A stretch of DNA of 64,000 nt from Myxococcales bacterium (GCA_020633335.1 JACKDU010000002.1:1054001-1118000); one strand, 5' to 3'. Positions 51,686-60,569 are shown, counted from the stretch's first letter. Numbers and translations are program-made. The notes: generated from the sequence alone by a model not told the origin.

Positions 51686-52525
51686 CTAGTTCGCCTGCCG
51701 CTCGCGGATGATCTGCTCGGCCAGATCCGGGACGACCTCCCAGACGACCTGCTCGATCACCTCGCGGCTCAGCGAAAGGAGCGCCGAGACGGCCTTGGGG
51801 TCGATCCCCTCGACCGAGCCGCCCTCGCTGAGGCGCTTGAGGATCCCCGCCGTCGGCGCGTGGGCCGGGGTGAAGGGGATCGGCATGACGATCGGGATGT
51901 TGCCCGAGGCGGCCGCAGCCGGCTTGGCGGCGCTGACCGGGGCCGGGATGATCGACGAGGGACGCGGGCTGCTGACCGGCGACGGGGTGATCCGCGGGCC
52001 GGCCTTCGCCGGCTTCGGCGACGCGACCGCGGCCGGCGTGAGCTTCGGGGCCGCGGCGACCGGAGCAGGAGCCGGGGCCGGCGAGGACTTCGGAGCCTGC
52101 GCCTTCGGGGCCGAGATCGTCGGCGCGGCCGTCGGCTTCGCACCCGGCTTCGCGCCAGCGGCGACCGCAGCGTTGACCTTGTTGATCAGATCGGTGGTGT
52201 CGAAGGGCTTGGTGATCGCACCGTCGGCGCCGCAGGCCTCGACCGCCGCATTGTCGATCCCGGTCTGGTTCGAGACCATGATCATCACGGGGATGCTCGC
52301 GGTCTCGGGATCCGCCTTGAGCGCCCGGCAGACGTCGTAGCCCGAGGGCTCACCGTCCGCGAGGACCGCGTCGACCAAGACAATGTCCGAGCCCTGCTTC
52401 TTGGCTCGCGCCACCGCCTCTGAGCCCTTGCTCACGGCAACGACCTCGCCCTCCTCCGCCTGGAAGGTGATCTTGATGGCGAGGCGCATCGTCTTGCTGT
52501 CGTCGATCGCTAGGATTTTGGGCAT
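51686..52525 (-). CDS. Response regulator with Ala/Pro linker and C-terminal helix
   Basis: 279-aa CheY-like regulator. Receiver residues: acidic pair DD (8-9), phospho-acceptor Asp52 in IVLVDAV, a switch Ser/Thr region IMIMVSNQTG and Lys in ITKPFDT. A long Ala/Pro/Lys linker (about 125-235) leads to a C-terminal helical motif (LSREVIEQVVWEVVPDLAEQIIRER) of a kind common after receivers in deltaproteobacterial regulators. There is no DNA-binding domain, so output is probably by protein contact, as in motility or polarity systems. ATG 52525 has AAGGAG 6 nt upstream (52537-52532). It is divergent from a methyltransferase gene with only 31 nt between the two starts. No histidine kinase is nearby. 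Confidence 0.82.
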   Translation of the reverse strand: MPKILAIDDSKTMRLAIKITFQAEEGEVVAVSKGSEAVARAKKQGSDIVLVDAVLADGEPSGYDVCRALKADPETASIPVMIMVSNQTGIDNAAVEACGADGAITKPFDTTDLINKVNAAVAAGAKPGAKPTAAPTISAPKAQAPKSSPAPAPAPVAAAPKLTPAAVASPKPAKAGPRITPSPVSSPRPSSIIPAPVSAAKPAAAASGNIPIVMPIPFTPAHAPTAGILKRLSEGGSVEGIDPKAVSALLSLSREVIEQVVWEVVPDLAEQIIRERQAN

Positions 52526-52556
52526 GCACCAGCTCCTTGGGGTACGAAGGCGTACC

Positions 52557-53279
52557 ATGGAGGCCGTGATCGGGTCAACGAAAGGGTTGCCCGCGGGCGA
52601 CCTCGACCGCAGCGACCGCCTCGACCACGTCGGTCAGCTCGTCGGAGCGCTCCAGGGGGAGATCGTCCTCCGCTATGCGACCGGGCGGAGAGTCCTCGAT
52701 CTCGGGCACGGGAGGCCCGAGATCGCCCGCTGGGCGGCGCGCGTGAGCGAATCGCTCGAGGTCTCGCCGAGCGCGAGCTGGCGCGCCGACGCCGAGGGAG
52801 CGCCCCTCGTTGAGCTCCCCGAGGCGGCCTTTGATCTCGTCCTCTGCCTCCGCACCCTCCCCCACCTCGGCGCCGACGCTGCGAGCTCGCCACGGGCCGC
52901 GCGGGCGCTCCTCGAGGCCGCCGCGCGGGCGACCGTCCCCGGCGGCCACGTCCTCGTCGAGATCGACAACCCGAGGAGCCTGCGCGGGCTCGCCCTCGGG
53001 ATCCGCAACCCGATCACCGTGGTCGGCACCAACGTCCTCCGCGACGACGACCACCGCCTCACCCGCTTCGACACCCTCGCCAAGCTCGCCAGCCTGATCC
53101 CGCCGACCCTCGAGCGCGAGACCTTCTTCGCCGCCAGGATCCTCGTGCCCTTCTCGACGACGCTGCAGGTCCCGCTCTTCGGCCGCCTCCTCGCGCGGGC
53201 CGAGTGGTGGGCCCGGGATCAGGCGCTCCTCCGCCACTTCGGCGCCCACCTCCTAGTCGCGCTCCGGCGAGTCGCATGA
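52557..53279 (+). CDS. SAM-dependent methyltransferase (class I)
   Basis: 240-aa predicted methyltransferase. The SAM motif I is GRRVLDLGHGRPEIARW, motif II-like region FDLVLCLRTLPHLG, and VPGGHVLVEIDNPRSLRGL a post-motif III strand, as in UbiE/type 11-like enzymes. The substrate is unknown. ATG 52557 is chosen because the frame before it overlaps the divergent regulator and is not conserved-looking. It overlaps the next gene by 4 nt (ATGA), so the two are coupled. Confidence 0.75.
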   Translation: MEAVIGSTKGLPAGDLDRSDRLDHVGQLVGALQGEIVLRYATGRRVLDLGHGRPEIARWAARVSESLEVSPSASWRADAEGAPLVELPEAAFDLVLCLRTLPHLGADAASSPRAARALLEAAARATVPGGHVLVEIDNPRSLRGLALGIRNPITVVGTNVLRDDDHRLTRFDTLAKLASLIPPTLERETFFAARILVPFSTTLQVPLFGRLLARAEWWARDQALLRHFGAHLLVALRRVA

Positions 53280-53824
53280 GCACCCGCGCCGCCGCTCCGC
53301 TCCTCCTGGTCGTCGCCCTGGTCCCCTGGCTGACGGTCACGCTCCGCGATCGCGGGGCCTCCGAGCGCCTCGCCCTCCGGCACACGGCGACCGCGACCCT
53401 CGGCGAGATCATCCACGCGAGCGCCCTCCATGTCCGCTCCGCGCGGGCCGACGAGGACCCCTGCCCCGCCGCCGCCGGGCCGACGCCGCCGCTCTCGGTC
53501 GCCTGCGAGGACGGCGAGGAGGGCCGCTGCCGGCCGCGACGGGCCAGCCAGCCCCCGCGGGCGGGCGACTACCCGGCGGCGCTCTGGCTCGCCGACGACG
53601 GCTGGCGGGCCCTCGGCGTCCGCCTCAGCGAGCCCTCGCCCTTCCACTTCGCGCTCGCCAGCGAGCCCCTCGAGGGCGGCGGCGCGTGTCGGATCTTCGC
53701 CCGCGCCTCGGCCGATCTCGACGGCGACGGCGAGGCCGAGACGATCGAGGCGGCGGCGACGATCGATCGCCGGGGCGCGCTCGTCGATCAGCGATGGTCG
53801 CTCCGCGGCGCGTCGACGCCCTGA
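53276..53824 (+). CDS. Membrane-anchored, pilin-like protein
   Basis: 182-aa protein with one N-terminal membrane helix (APLLLVVALVPWLTVTLR) and a periplasmic domain with several Cys (DPCPAAAG, VACEDGEEGRC, GGACRIF). The pattern YPAALWLADDGWRALGVRLSEPSPFHFALAS...ARASADLDGDGEAETIEAAATID resembles the C-terminal domain of PilA/pseudopilin-like proteins of Myxococcota, where W..LG and DLDGDG recur, but the N-terminal GFTLxE methylation motif is absent. Coupled to a methyltransferase gene by an ATGA overlap; whether that enzyme acts on it is unknown. Confidence 0.6.
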   Translation: MSTRAAAPLLLVVALVPWLTVTLRDRGASERLALRHTATATLGEIIHASALHVRSARADEDPCPAAAGPTPPLSVACEDGEEGRCRPRRASQPPRAGDYPAALWLADDGWRALGVRLSEPSPFHFALASEPLEGGGACRIFARASADLDGDGEAETIEAAATIDRRGALVDQRWSLRGASTP

Positions 53825-53928
53825 CCGAAGAGCCAGGTCGCGCCGGCGCGCCGACTCGCTGACCCAGGTCGCGACGACGCGCCGCCCGCCTGGTTCGGCG
53901 GCGCGGCGCGTCGCGGATCGACGGCGGT

Positions 53929-56556
53929 CTAGGGCGCGCCCTTGACGACCACCGACTCCTTGTCGCCGACCGAGACGTTCTGGGTCGCGGTCTTGCCGTC
54001 GGGCCACTTCCACTTGATCCTGTGGGATCCCGGGGTGACCTGGACGACGACCGGCGTGGTCTTCGTCTCCTTCTTGCCGTCGACCCAGACGGTCGCCGGC
54101 GGGAGGCCCGGACCGGTGCCGATCTTCAGGGTCGCGGTCTTCGCGGCCTTCGGCTTCGGCTCCTTCGGCTCCTTCGGCTTGGTCGGCTTCTCGACCGTCG
54201 GCTTCTCCACCGGCTTCTCCACCGGCTTCTCCACCGGCTTCTCCGCCGGCTTCGCGTTCGGGTCCTTGACCAGCGCGAGCTTGACCGTCTGGGTCGCCTC
54301 GCCGGAGAAGGTGAGCGGCGCGCGGTCGGTGACGTAGCCGTCGAAGGCGGCCTCGATCTGGTAGCTGACCTTCGGCTTGCGGACCAGCTTGTAGGTCTCG
54401 CCGGCCTTGCCGATCGGCGTGACCGTCTCGCCCTCGACCAGCGACACCGCGGCGCCCGCGGGCTCGACCGCCAGGGTCAGCGTGACCTCCTTGAGCTGGA
54501 GGGTCACCGGGAGGGCGACCGGCGCCCCGGCGGCGACGTCGATCTCTGTCTCAAAGGGCAGGAAGTCCTCGCCCTTGGAGACCGCGACCGTGTGCTTGCC
54601 CGCGGCGAGGTTGCCGACCACCCGCGGCGAGGTGCCGGGGTAGGACTGCCCGTCGACCTTGACCTCCGCGTCCTGCGGCTTGACCTCGATCGTCAGCGAG
54701 CCCACCGCGGCCGCGGCGACCTCCCCGCTCTCGGCGCTCTTGCCCTCCTCGGGCTTGGTCTCGCCGTCGCCGCCGCCGCTGAAGGCGACGACGATGACGA
54801 TGAGGAGGACGACGCCGCCGACCAGACCCGCGATCAGCCCGAGCGGCAGCTTGCGCTGGCCCGGCGCCACGATCATCGGATCGCTGCCGACGGGCGGAGC
54901 GCCGCCGAAGGGCTGCGCCTGCGCGATCGGCTGCGCCGTCGCGATCGGCTGCGCCGTTGCGATCGGCTGCGCCGCCTTGGGGGCGCCGAAGGGCTGCGCC
55001 GGCGCGATCGGCTGCGCACTCGCGATCGGCTGCGCCGGCATGATCGGCTGGGCGGTCGCCACCGGCTGCGAGATCGGCTTGGCGGCGGCGATCGGCTGCG
55101 CCGGCGCGATCGGCTTGGCGCTGGCGATCGGCTGCGCCGGCACGTTCTGGGCGCCGGGTCCGACGCCCTCGTCGAAGAGCTTGGTCTCGAGCTCGTCGTC
55201 GTCCCAGTCGAGGTCGGCGCCGGCGTCGCCACGCGGGCTCCCGGCCCGGGCGGGCGGGCCGGCGGGCGCGGTCGATCCCGGGACCACCGGCGCCGCGAGG
55301 CCGCCCTTTCCGCCGACCGGCGGGCGGGCCGCCGGCGCGCCCGGCTTGAGCGTCGTCGGACGCGAGCCCGACATCAGCATCGTCTTGGAGCGCTTGCGGA
55401 GCGCCGCCTGCTGCTCGGCGGTCGGCCCGAGCTCGGCCTCCTCGGGCTTCGGCGGGCCGCTGCCGAGGCGGATCGACGGCGGCGGTTTGGGGCCGGGTCG
55501 CGGCGGCGGCGGGCGCGTCGCCGCGGCGGCAGGGGCGGCAGCCGGCTTGGGGCCGGAGCGGCGGGTCGCGTTCCCTGCCCCGCCAGGCGGCGGCGGCGGC
55601 GGCGGGCCAGCCGCGCTCTTCTCGGCCTCGAGCTCCTTCGCAAAGACCTTGCGCATCCACGCCGCGAGGTCCTTGCGGCTGTAGAACATGCCGGCGGAGA
55701 ACATGAACGACTGGAGGTCGTCATGGAGCTCCATCGCCGTCTGGTAGCGGGTCTCGGGCTCGCCCGAGAGGCCCTTCATGATGATCGTCTCGAGGCCCTC
55801 GGGGATCTCCGGGTTGCGCGTGCGCGGCTTCGGGACGTCGACCGTCCGGACCATCTCGAGGGTCGCGAAGTCGGTGTCGCCCTGGAAGAGGCGGACGCCG
55901 GTGAGCACCTCATAGAGCACGACGCCGAGCGAGAAGATGTCGCTACGACGATCGAGCGGCATGCCCCGGACCTGCTCCGGCGACATGTAGCCAAACTTGC
56001 CCTTGAGGATGCCGGCCTGGGTCCGCGACACCCGGCCGGCGGCCTTGGCGACGCCGAAGTCGATGAGCTTGACCTCGCCCTCGTAGGAGACCAGGACGTT
56101 CGGCGGGCTGACATCACGGTGGATGATGTTCAGGTGCCGGCCGTACTTGTCCTTCTTGTTGTGAGCGTAGTCGAGCCCCTCACAGACCTTCATCACGATG
56201 AAGCAGGCCTGGGCGAGCGGCATCGGCTTGCCGGACTGCTGACAGCGCGTGAAGATCGCCCGTAGATCGCGGCCCGCGACGTACTCCAGGGCGATATAGA
56301 AGCTATCGTCCTGCTGGCCGAGGTTGTAGATCTGGGCGATGTTGCTGTGGTTGAGCTGGCCCGCGATCTTGGCCTCATCCTTGAACATCGTGATGAACTC
56401 ATCGTCCTCCGCGATGTGGGGCAAGATCCGCTTGACCGCGACGACCCGCTCGAAACCCTCGACGCCGTACTCAATGGCCTTGTAGACCTCGGCCATGCCC
56501 CCCACGCTGATGCGATCGATCAGCTTGTAGGGGCCGAATTGGGTCATTTCGTTCAA
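53929..56556 (-). CDS. Ser/Thr protein kinase with PEGA domains
   Basis: 875-aa membrane-bound Hanks-type kinase. Kinase domain residues 10-285: Gly loop ISVGGMAEV, Lys42 in VAVKRI, HRDVSPPN (146-153), DFGVAKA (166-172), MSPEQVRG. A Pro/Ala linker follows with many QPIA(S/T)AKP-type repeats (473-550), then one membrane helix (570-592) and an extracytoplasmic part with PEGA-like beta domains (about 615-765), a (PVEK)n stalk and a last beta domain (VWVDGKKETKTTPVVVQVTPGSHRI). The proposed start is a TTG at 56556, because GGAG (56566-56563) sits exactly 6 nt before it; ATG 56547 is the alternative. PEGA domains probably sense envelope ligands. A TGTCT-CAAA-GGGCA repeat is at 54547-54560. Confidence 0.93.
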   Translation of the reverse strand: MNEMTQFGPYKLIDRISVGGMAEVYKAIEYGVEGFERVVAVKRILPHIAEDDEFITMFKDEAKIAGQLNHSNIAQIYNLGQQDDSFYIALEYVAGRDLRAIFTRCQQSGKPMPLAQACFIVMKVCEGLDYAHNKKDKYGRHLNIIHRDVSPPNVLVSYEGEVKLIDFGVAKAAGRVSRTQAGILKGKFGYMSPEQVRGMPLDRRSDIFSLGVVLYEVLTGVRLFQGDTDFATLEMVRTVDVPKPRTRNPEIPEGLETIIMKGLSGEPETRYQTAMELHDDLQSFMFSAGMFYSRKDLAAWMRKVFAKELEAEKSAAGPPPPPPPGGAGNATRRSGPKPAAAPAAAATRPPPPRPGPKPPPSIRLGSGPPKPEEAELGPTAEQQAALRKRSKTMLMSGSRPTTLKPGAPAARPPVGGKGGLAAPVVPGSTAPAGPPARAGSPRGDAGADLDWDDDELETKLFDEGVGPGAQNVPAQPIASAKPIAPAQPIAAAKPISQPVATAQPIMPAQPIASAQPIAPAQPFGAPKAAQPIATAQPIATAQPIAQAQPFGGAPPVGSDPMIVAPGQRKLPLGLIAGLVGGVVLLIVIVVAFSGGGDGETKPEEGKSAESGEVAAAAVGSLTIEVKPQDAEVKVDGQSYPGTSPRVVGNLAAGKHTVAVSKGEDFLPFETEIDVAAGAPVALPVTLQLKEVTLTLAVEPAGAAVSLVEGETVTPIGKAGETYKLVRKPKVSYQIEAAFDGYVTDRAPLTFSGEATQTVKLALVKDPNAKPAEKPVEKPVEKPVEKPTVEKPTKPKEPKEPKPKAAKTATLKIGTGPGLPPATVWVDGKKETKTTPVVVQVTPGSHRIKWKWPDGKTATQNVSVGDKESVVVKGAP
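54198..54245. repeat. 12-bp tandem repeat encoding (PVEK)n
   Basis: Repeats of CTTCTCCACCGG on the plus strand, giving consecutive Pro-Val-Glu-Lys units on the coding strand in the kinase stalk. Confidence 0.7.
54905..55140. repeat. Degenerate 15-bp repeats encoding QPIA-type units
   Basis: Many copies of GCGATCGGCTGCGC with variations, encoding Gln-Pro-Ile-Ala repeats in the cytoplasmic linker of the PEGA kinase. Copy number probably varies between strains. Confidence 0.75.
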
Positions 56557-56845
56557 CAGGGACTCCGTCCGGGCTGATAGCCGTGACTCGGGGGGTAGCC
56601 TTATGGCCCGGGCTGCACCATGTCAGCCCGGATAGCGGCAAAAGTCAACGTCCTCGCGCGTCCGCGGCCAGGCCCCGGGCGGTCCCTGGACGGCCCCAGG
56701 GGGCGGCTACGGGAGCGACCCGCCCGGAGCCCCGGAGGCGCTCGCCGGGGGCGCTCACCGGGCGCTCGCCGGCTCAGACAGCGCCGCGCAACAGCGGGGG
56801 CCGGCGGCCGACCATGTGGTAGCCTCGCCCGAGGCCGGAGCCCCG
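56557..56845. promoter_or_regulatory. Divergent gap before the PEGA kinase and a small gene
   Basis: About 290 nt. It contains the inverted repeat CCGGGCT (56608-56614) / AGCCCGG (56625-56631) with a 10-nt loop, and TATCAG (56579-56574, minus strand) as a possible -10 for the kinase. The rest is GC-rich without a visible gene. Confidence 0.4.
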
Positions 56846-57205
56846 ATGAACGATCCGATTGGCGACGATCCAAAACACGGCCTCAAGATCGGCGGCCTCG
56901 GCCGTGCAGGCGCCCTCGACCCCGCGCAGCGGGCGGACGCGGCCGACGAGGCCGCGGCCACGGCGGCGAGCGCCGAGATCGCCCGCGTCGATCGTGCAGA
57001 GGTCAGCGAGACAGCGGCGATCGCAGACGCGCTGGCGACGGGCGCAATCGACGCGGAGACCGCGGAGCGCGAGCTCATCGCCGCGGTCGTCGCGGCGCAG
57101 CTCCCGGAGGGCGCGAGCGCCGAGATGATCGCGGCGGTCGAGGCCGAGGTCAGCGCCCTCCTCGCTGGCAACCCGCTCCTGCGCTCGCTCCTGCGGCCTT
57201 CCTAG
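56846..57205 (+). CDS. Small Ala-rich soluble protein, unknown
   Basis: 119-aa acidic, Ala-rich helical protein (DPAQRADAADEAAATAASAEI, AEVSALLAGNPLLRSLL). GGAG 5 nt before ATG 56846 supports this start over an upstream GTG at 56816. G/C at third positions is high in this frame. The opposite strand is also open here, so some doubt remains. A basic start (DPKHGLKIGGLGR) followed by helices could suit a small regulator, but I do not recognise a family. Confidence 0.55.
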   Translation: MNDPIGDDPKHGLKIGGLGRAGALDPAQRADAADEAAATAASAEIARVDRAEVSETAAIADALATGAIDAETAERELIAAVVAAQLPEGASAEMIAAVEAEVSALLAGNPLLRSLLRPS

Positions 57206-57339
57206 TAGTGCCCTCCGCCCGCCCGAGGGCGCCCCTCGGAGCTCGGCGATCACCGGGGAGCCGGGGACGGTCATCCCCTCGCCGCGCACGGGTCGATCGC
57301 GCCCGCGCTAAATCGCCCGTGCATGTCCCGCTCGGTCCG

Positions 57340-57591
57340 TCACGAGAGGAGCTCGCGGACCTGCGGGGAGACGAAGATCCCCTCGGTGTCGAAGCCCCGC
57401 AGCGCGTCCGCGAGCACCCGCACCCGCTCGCTCGGCTTGAGCCGCTTGTCGACGATGATCCGGTACTCGCCGCGGACCTTGCAGAGGCCGCCGCCGCCCT
57501 GGGTCGGCCCGCTCATCGCGTCGTAGGAGACCCGGACCTTGAGGGTCCGGGCGACCTCCTCGAGCTCGGCGAGCTGCTTCTGAACGTCCAC
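57340..57591 (-). CDS. Small conserved-looking protein downstream of dnaJ
   Basis: 83-aa protein: an N-terminal helix (VQKQLAELEEVARTLKVRVSY), a Gly-rich turn (SGPTQGGGGLCKVRG), a strand (EYRIIVDKRL), then a helix and FDTEGIFVSPQVRELLS. No known function to me. Its start lies 8 nt after the dnaJ stop, so it belongs to the chaperone transcript. High third-position GC and codon structure support a real gene. Confidence 0.75.
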   Translation of the reverse strand: MDVQKQLAELEEVARTLKVRVSYDAMSGPTQGGGGLCKVRGEYRIIVDKRLKPSERVRVLADALRGFDTEGIFVSPQVRELLS

Positions 57592-57599
57592 CTGCCCTC

Positions 57600-58700
57600 C
57601 TATCGTCGCCGCTGGGCGCTCCTCTGCGGGAGGAGGCCCGGGTGCTCGTCGGCGAGCGCGTCGAGGCGCGCGAGGATCGCCTCGAGCTCGGCCCGCGCCG
57701 GCGTGCCGGTGGCGAGGGCGTCGAGGCGCGGGGTCTCGATCGCGATCGTCACGATCTGATCGCCCGGCCTCCCCTTCTCCTGCGGCACGCCCTTGCCGCG
57801 GAGGCGCAGGCGCGCGCCGTGGGCGACCCCCGGCGGGATCTCGACGCTCACGTCCCCGCCCACCGTCGGCACCGGCACCTTGCCGCCCCGGGCCGCCTCG
57901 CTGAGGCTGAGCCGGAGCTCGACGTGGATCTCCTGACCGTCGCGGCGGAGCCAGGGATCCTCGCGGACGTTGATCGTCACCCGGAGGTTGCCGGGCTCGC
58001 CGCCGAAGTAGCCGGGCTCGCCCTGGCCGTTGACCACCCGCTCGGCGCCCGACTCGGTGCCCGGCGGGATCCGGACGCGGAAGGCCCGCGCCTCCCGCCG
58101 CGCCCCGCGGCCGCGGCAGCGCTCGCAGGGATCCTGGTGGATCAGCCCCATCCCGCCGCAGCGCCCGCAGGGGGTCCAGGGGGCGAAGAGCCCCTCGCCC
58201 TTGATCTCGCCGCGACCGCCGCAGAGCGAGCAGGTCAGCGGACCGCGGCCGCCCTTCTTCTCGCCGCTCCCCTCGCAGGTCGAGCAGGGCCCGAGCGCCT
58301 CGAAGCGGATCTCCTTCTCGGCCCCGAGGATCGCCTCGGCGAAGTCGACCGTCAGGGTGTAGCGGACGTCGCGGCCCCGCTTGCGCTGCCGTCGCTGGCG
58401 GCCGAGGACGTCGCCGAAGACCGCCGAGAGGAGATCCTTGGCTGTCTGAAGGGTCATCTCCTGCGGCCGATCAAAGGCCTCCGGGAGGTGCCGCATGGTG
58501 TCGAAGCGCGCCCGCTGGGCGGGATCGCTGAGGACCGCGTAGGCGGTGCTGATCTGCCGGAAGCGCTCCTCGGCCTCCGGCTGATCGGGGTGGCGATCAG
58601 GGTGGGTCGCCAGCGCCAGGCGGCGATACGCCCGCTTGATCTCGTCGGCGCTCGCCTTCGGATCGACGCCGAGGATCGTGTAGTGGTCCTGATACGCCAT
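57600..58700 (-). CDS. dnaJ: DnaJ-type Hsp40 co-chaperone without G/F region
   Basis: 366-aa J-domain co-chaperone that stimulates DnaK ATPase and delivers substrates. J domain residues 1-70 have the catalytic HPD (ATHPDRHPD). Instead of a Gly/Phe-rich region there is a short charged linker (QRRQRKRGRD). All four CxxCxGxG zinc motifs are present: CSTCEGSG, CSLCGGRG, CGRCGGMG and CERCRGRG. A C-terminal substrate domain (VNIREDPWLRRDGQEIHVELRLS-type) follows. The missing G/F segment makes it a variant of class I DnaJ. dnaK is not in the window. A TGTCT-GAAG-GGTCA repeat (58443-58456) lies in the linker codons MTLQTAK. Confidence 0.92.
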   Translation of the reverse strand: MAYQDHYTILGVDPKASADEIKRAYRRLALATHPDRHPDQPEAEERFRQISTAYAVLSDPAQRARFDTMRHLPEAFDRPQEMTLQTAKDLLSAVFGDVLGRQRRQRKRGRDVRYTLTVDFAEAILGAEKEIRFEALGPCSTCEGSGEKKGGRGPLTCSLCGGRGEIKGEGLFAPWTPCGRCGGMGLIHQDPCERCRGRGARREARAFRVRIPPGTESGAERVVNGQGEPGYFGGEPGNLRVTINVREDPWLRRDGQEIHVELRLSLSEAARGGKVPVPTVGGDVSVEIPPGVAHGARLRLRGKGVPQEKGRPGDQIVTIAIETPRLDALATGTPARAELEAILARLDALADEHPGLLPQRSAQRRR

Positions 58701-58819
58701 CGTGCCGCCCTAGCCGGGTCCCGGAGCGACTCTGGAACGAAGCTGTGTCATCTGCGACGGGGCCGCGGCGCCGATGAGCGCGAGCGCGAGCGCGGCGACT
58801 CGGCCCCCCAACGAGGCTC
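58701..58819. other. Gap between grpE and dnaJ
   Basis: 119 nt without a gene. TAGGGC (58717-58712, minus strand) lies 6 nt before the dnaJ ATG. It is a weak -10 candidate, and dnaJ may instead be read through from grpE. Confidence 0.3.
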
Positions 58820-59335
58820 CTACGACGCGCCGCCGGTCGAGCCGGCGCCCGCGATGATCACCCGGGCCGCCCGCAGGAGGCGGCCGCCGACCCGGTAGCC
58901 CTTCTCGAACTCGGTGATGACCGTCCCCGGCGCGTGATCGGGCGAGTCGACCTGCTGCAGGGCCTCGTGGATCGCCGGATCGAAGGGCGTGCCGACGCTC
59001 GGCACCGGCTCGATCCCGTGCTTGCCGAGGGCGCCGAGGAAGCCCTTGAGGACCATCTCGATCCCCTTGGCGAGCTGCGGCTGGCCGGCGGCGAGCTCGA
59101 GCGCCCGCTCGAGGTTGTCGACCGTCGACAGGAAGTCGCTCAGGAGATCCTGGCGGGCGCGAAAGACGGCGTCGTCGATCTCCCGACGGACCCGCTTCTT
59201 GTAGTTGTCGAGCTCGGCGACCGAGCGCAGCCACTTGTCCTTGGCGGCGGCGAGCTCCTCGGAGAGGGCCTCGATCTGCGCGGCCTCGTCCACGCCCTCG
59301 GCGTCGATGTCGACGTCATCTTGCTCTGCTGACAT
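58820..59335 (-). CDS. grpE: GrpE nucleotide exchange factor
   Basis: 171-aa GrpE, the nucleotide exchange factor and thermosensor of the DnaK system. It has an acidic N-terminus, a long coiled coil (IEALSEELAAAKDKWLRSVAELDNYKKRVRREIDDAV), the four-helix region (DLLSDFLSTVDNLERAL) and the C-terminal beta-wing (HEALQQVDSPDHAPGTVITEFEKGYRVGGRLLRAARVIIAG). ATG 59335 has GGGAG 4-5 nt upstream; further upstream codons are unlikely. It lies between hrcA (45 nt before) and dnaJ. Confidence 0.96.
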   Translation of the reverse strand: MSAEQDDVDIDAEGVDEAAQIEALSEELAAAKDKWLRSVAELDNYKKRVRREIDDAVFRARQDLLSDFLSTVDNLERALELAAGQPQLAKGIEMVLKGFLGALGKHGIEPVPSVGTPFDPAIHEALQQVDSPDHAPGTVITEFEKGYRVGGRLLRAARVIIAGAGSTGGAS

Positions 59336-59380
59336 GAGTCTCCCGTCGTGATGGCCCGCCAACACTGACCACGCCCACGC

Positions 59381-60466
59381 TCAGGCGCAAGTGCGAGAGG
59401 CCAACGCTTGCGCGGCGTACTCTACCAGAGGAATCACGGCCTCGTAATCCATCCGATCGGGGCCGATGAGGGCGACCGCGCCGGTGCGCTCACGATCGGC
59501 GCCAGCCGGCAGACGGCAGCCGACCAGGCTCATCCCGGGCGACACGCCGCCCCCCTCGCCGACCAGGAGCGGCGCCAGCGAGCCGCCGACGCGGACCTCG
59601 GCCCGCGGGGTCTCGGCCGCCGGCAGGAGCTGGCAGAGGACCTCGGCGAGCTGGTGATAATCCTCCAGGAGCCCGAGGATGTGAGCCAGAGCATCCCCGC
59701 CGGCGAGCGGCGCATGGGCCAGCATCCGCTGACCGGCGACCTGCAGCCAGAGCGGATCGAGGCTGGCGGCGGTGCAGAGCCAGAGGCCGACCCGGAGGCT
59801 CTCGCCGAGCCAGCGATCGAAGCGCGCCTCCTCCTCGGCGAGGCGGCGGCGGAGGAAACGGCGGGCCTCGTCGAGGGTCTTGCCGACGCAGAGCTCGCGG
59901 AGGCGGGCCTCGAGGCCGCCGATCGCCGCCGCGTCCGCGCGCTCGAGGAGGCGCGAGTCGAGGCGGACGAGCTGGGTCGAGACCGAGCCGTCGTCGAGGG
60001 TGAGGGTGACCAGCGCCGACGAGCCCTGCATCGCCAGGAGATCGAGGCGGCGCATCTCGCCGCGGCGGGCCTCGCCGACGAAGGTGACGGCGACGCAGCC
60101 GACCAGCTCCGAGAGCACGCGGGCCGCGGCGCGCATGTCCTCAGAGCCATGTACGACCTCGGCGAGCGAGCGATCGACCGCCCGCTGGAGGGTCGGCGGC
60201 GGGGCGGCGGCGACCGGCAGCCCGCGGATGTAGCGGTCGAGGCCGGCGGCCGAGGGCAGGCGCCCCGCCGAGTGGTGCGGCTGGACGACGAGGCCGCAGA
60301 GCTCGAGGGCGACGAGCTCCGCGCGGATCGTCGCCGACGACCAGCGGAGGCCGAGCATCCGCGAGAGCGACGACGACGCGATCGGCCGCCCGCTGACGAT
60401 GTACTCGCGGCAGAGCGCGTGGAGGATCCGCTCCTGGCGATCGCTCAGCGTGGGCTCCCCGGACAC
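59381..60466 (-). CDS. hrcA: Heat-inducible transcription repressor HrcA
   Basis: 361-aa repressor of chaperone genes. An N-terminal winged helix (LSDRQERILHALCREYIVSGRPIASSSLSRML, SSATIRAELVALELCGLV, HHSAGRLPSAAGLDRYI) is followed by the dimerisation/GAF-like core with the family signature near LLVGEGGG and a C-terminal segment GAVALIGPDRMDYEAVIPLVEYAAQ. The GTG at 60466 (AAGG upstream) is preferred because the winged helix follows directly; a longer frame from 60559 adds noise. The classical CIRCE operator was not found before grpE, dnaJ or hrcA, so its binding site may differ here. A TGTCC-TCAG-AGCCA repeat (60136-60149) is inside. Confidence 0.92.
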   Translation of the reverse strand: MSGEPTLSDRQERILHALCREYIVSGRPIASSSLSRMLGLRWSSATIRAELVALELCGLVVQPHHSAGRLPSAAGLDRYIRGLPVAAAPPPTLQRAVDRSLAEVVHGSEDMRAAARVLSELVGCVAVTFVGEARRGEMRRLDLLAMQGSSALVTLTLDDGSVSTQLVRLDSRLLERADAAAIGGLEARLRELCVGKTLDEARRFLRRRLAEEEARFDRWLGESLRVGLWLCTAASLDPLWLQVAGQRMLAHAPLAGGDALAHILGLLEDYHQLAEVLCQLLPAAETPRAEVRVGGSLAPLLVGEGGGVSPGMSLVGCRLPAGADRERTGAVALIGPDRMDYEAVIPLVEYAAQALASRTCA

Positions 60467-60569
60467 CGCAGACCTTGTTACCTCGCGCCTCGCCGCGGCG
60501 CCACACCTCTCGTCATCGCGGGCGAGAAATGGCCCTTGCGCAGATCGCGCAATCCACAACGTCGCCGCC

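Noticed and set aside
53219..54013. Minus-strand 264-codon frame opposite the pilin-like gene
   Set aside because: It is Arg/Ala-rich and overlaps plus-strand genes joined by an ATGA overlap.
57323..57336. TGTCC-CGCT-CGGTC as a further palindrome
   Set aside because: Only the left half matches; the right arm is too different to count. The same applies to half-sites near 14092 and 52384.
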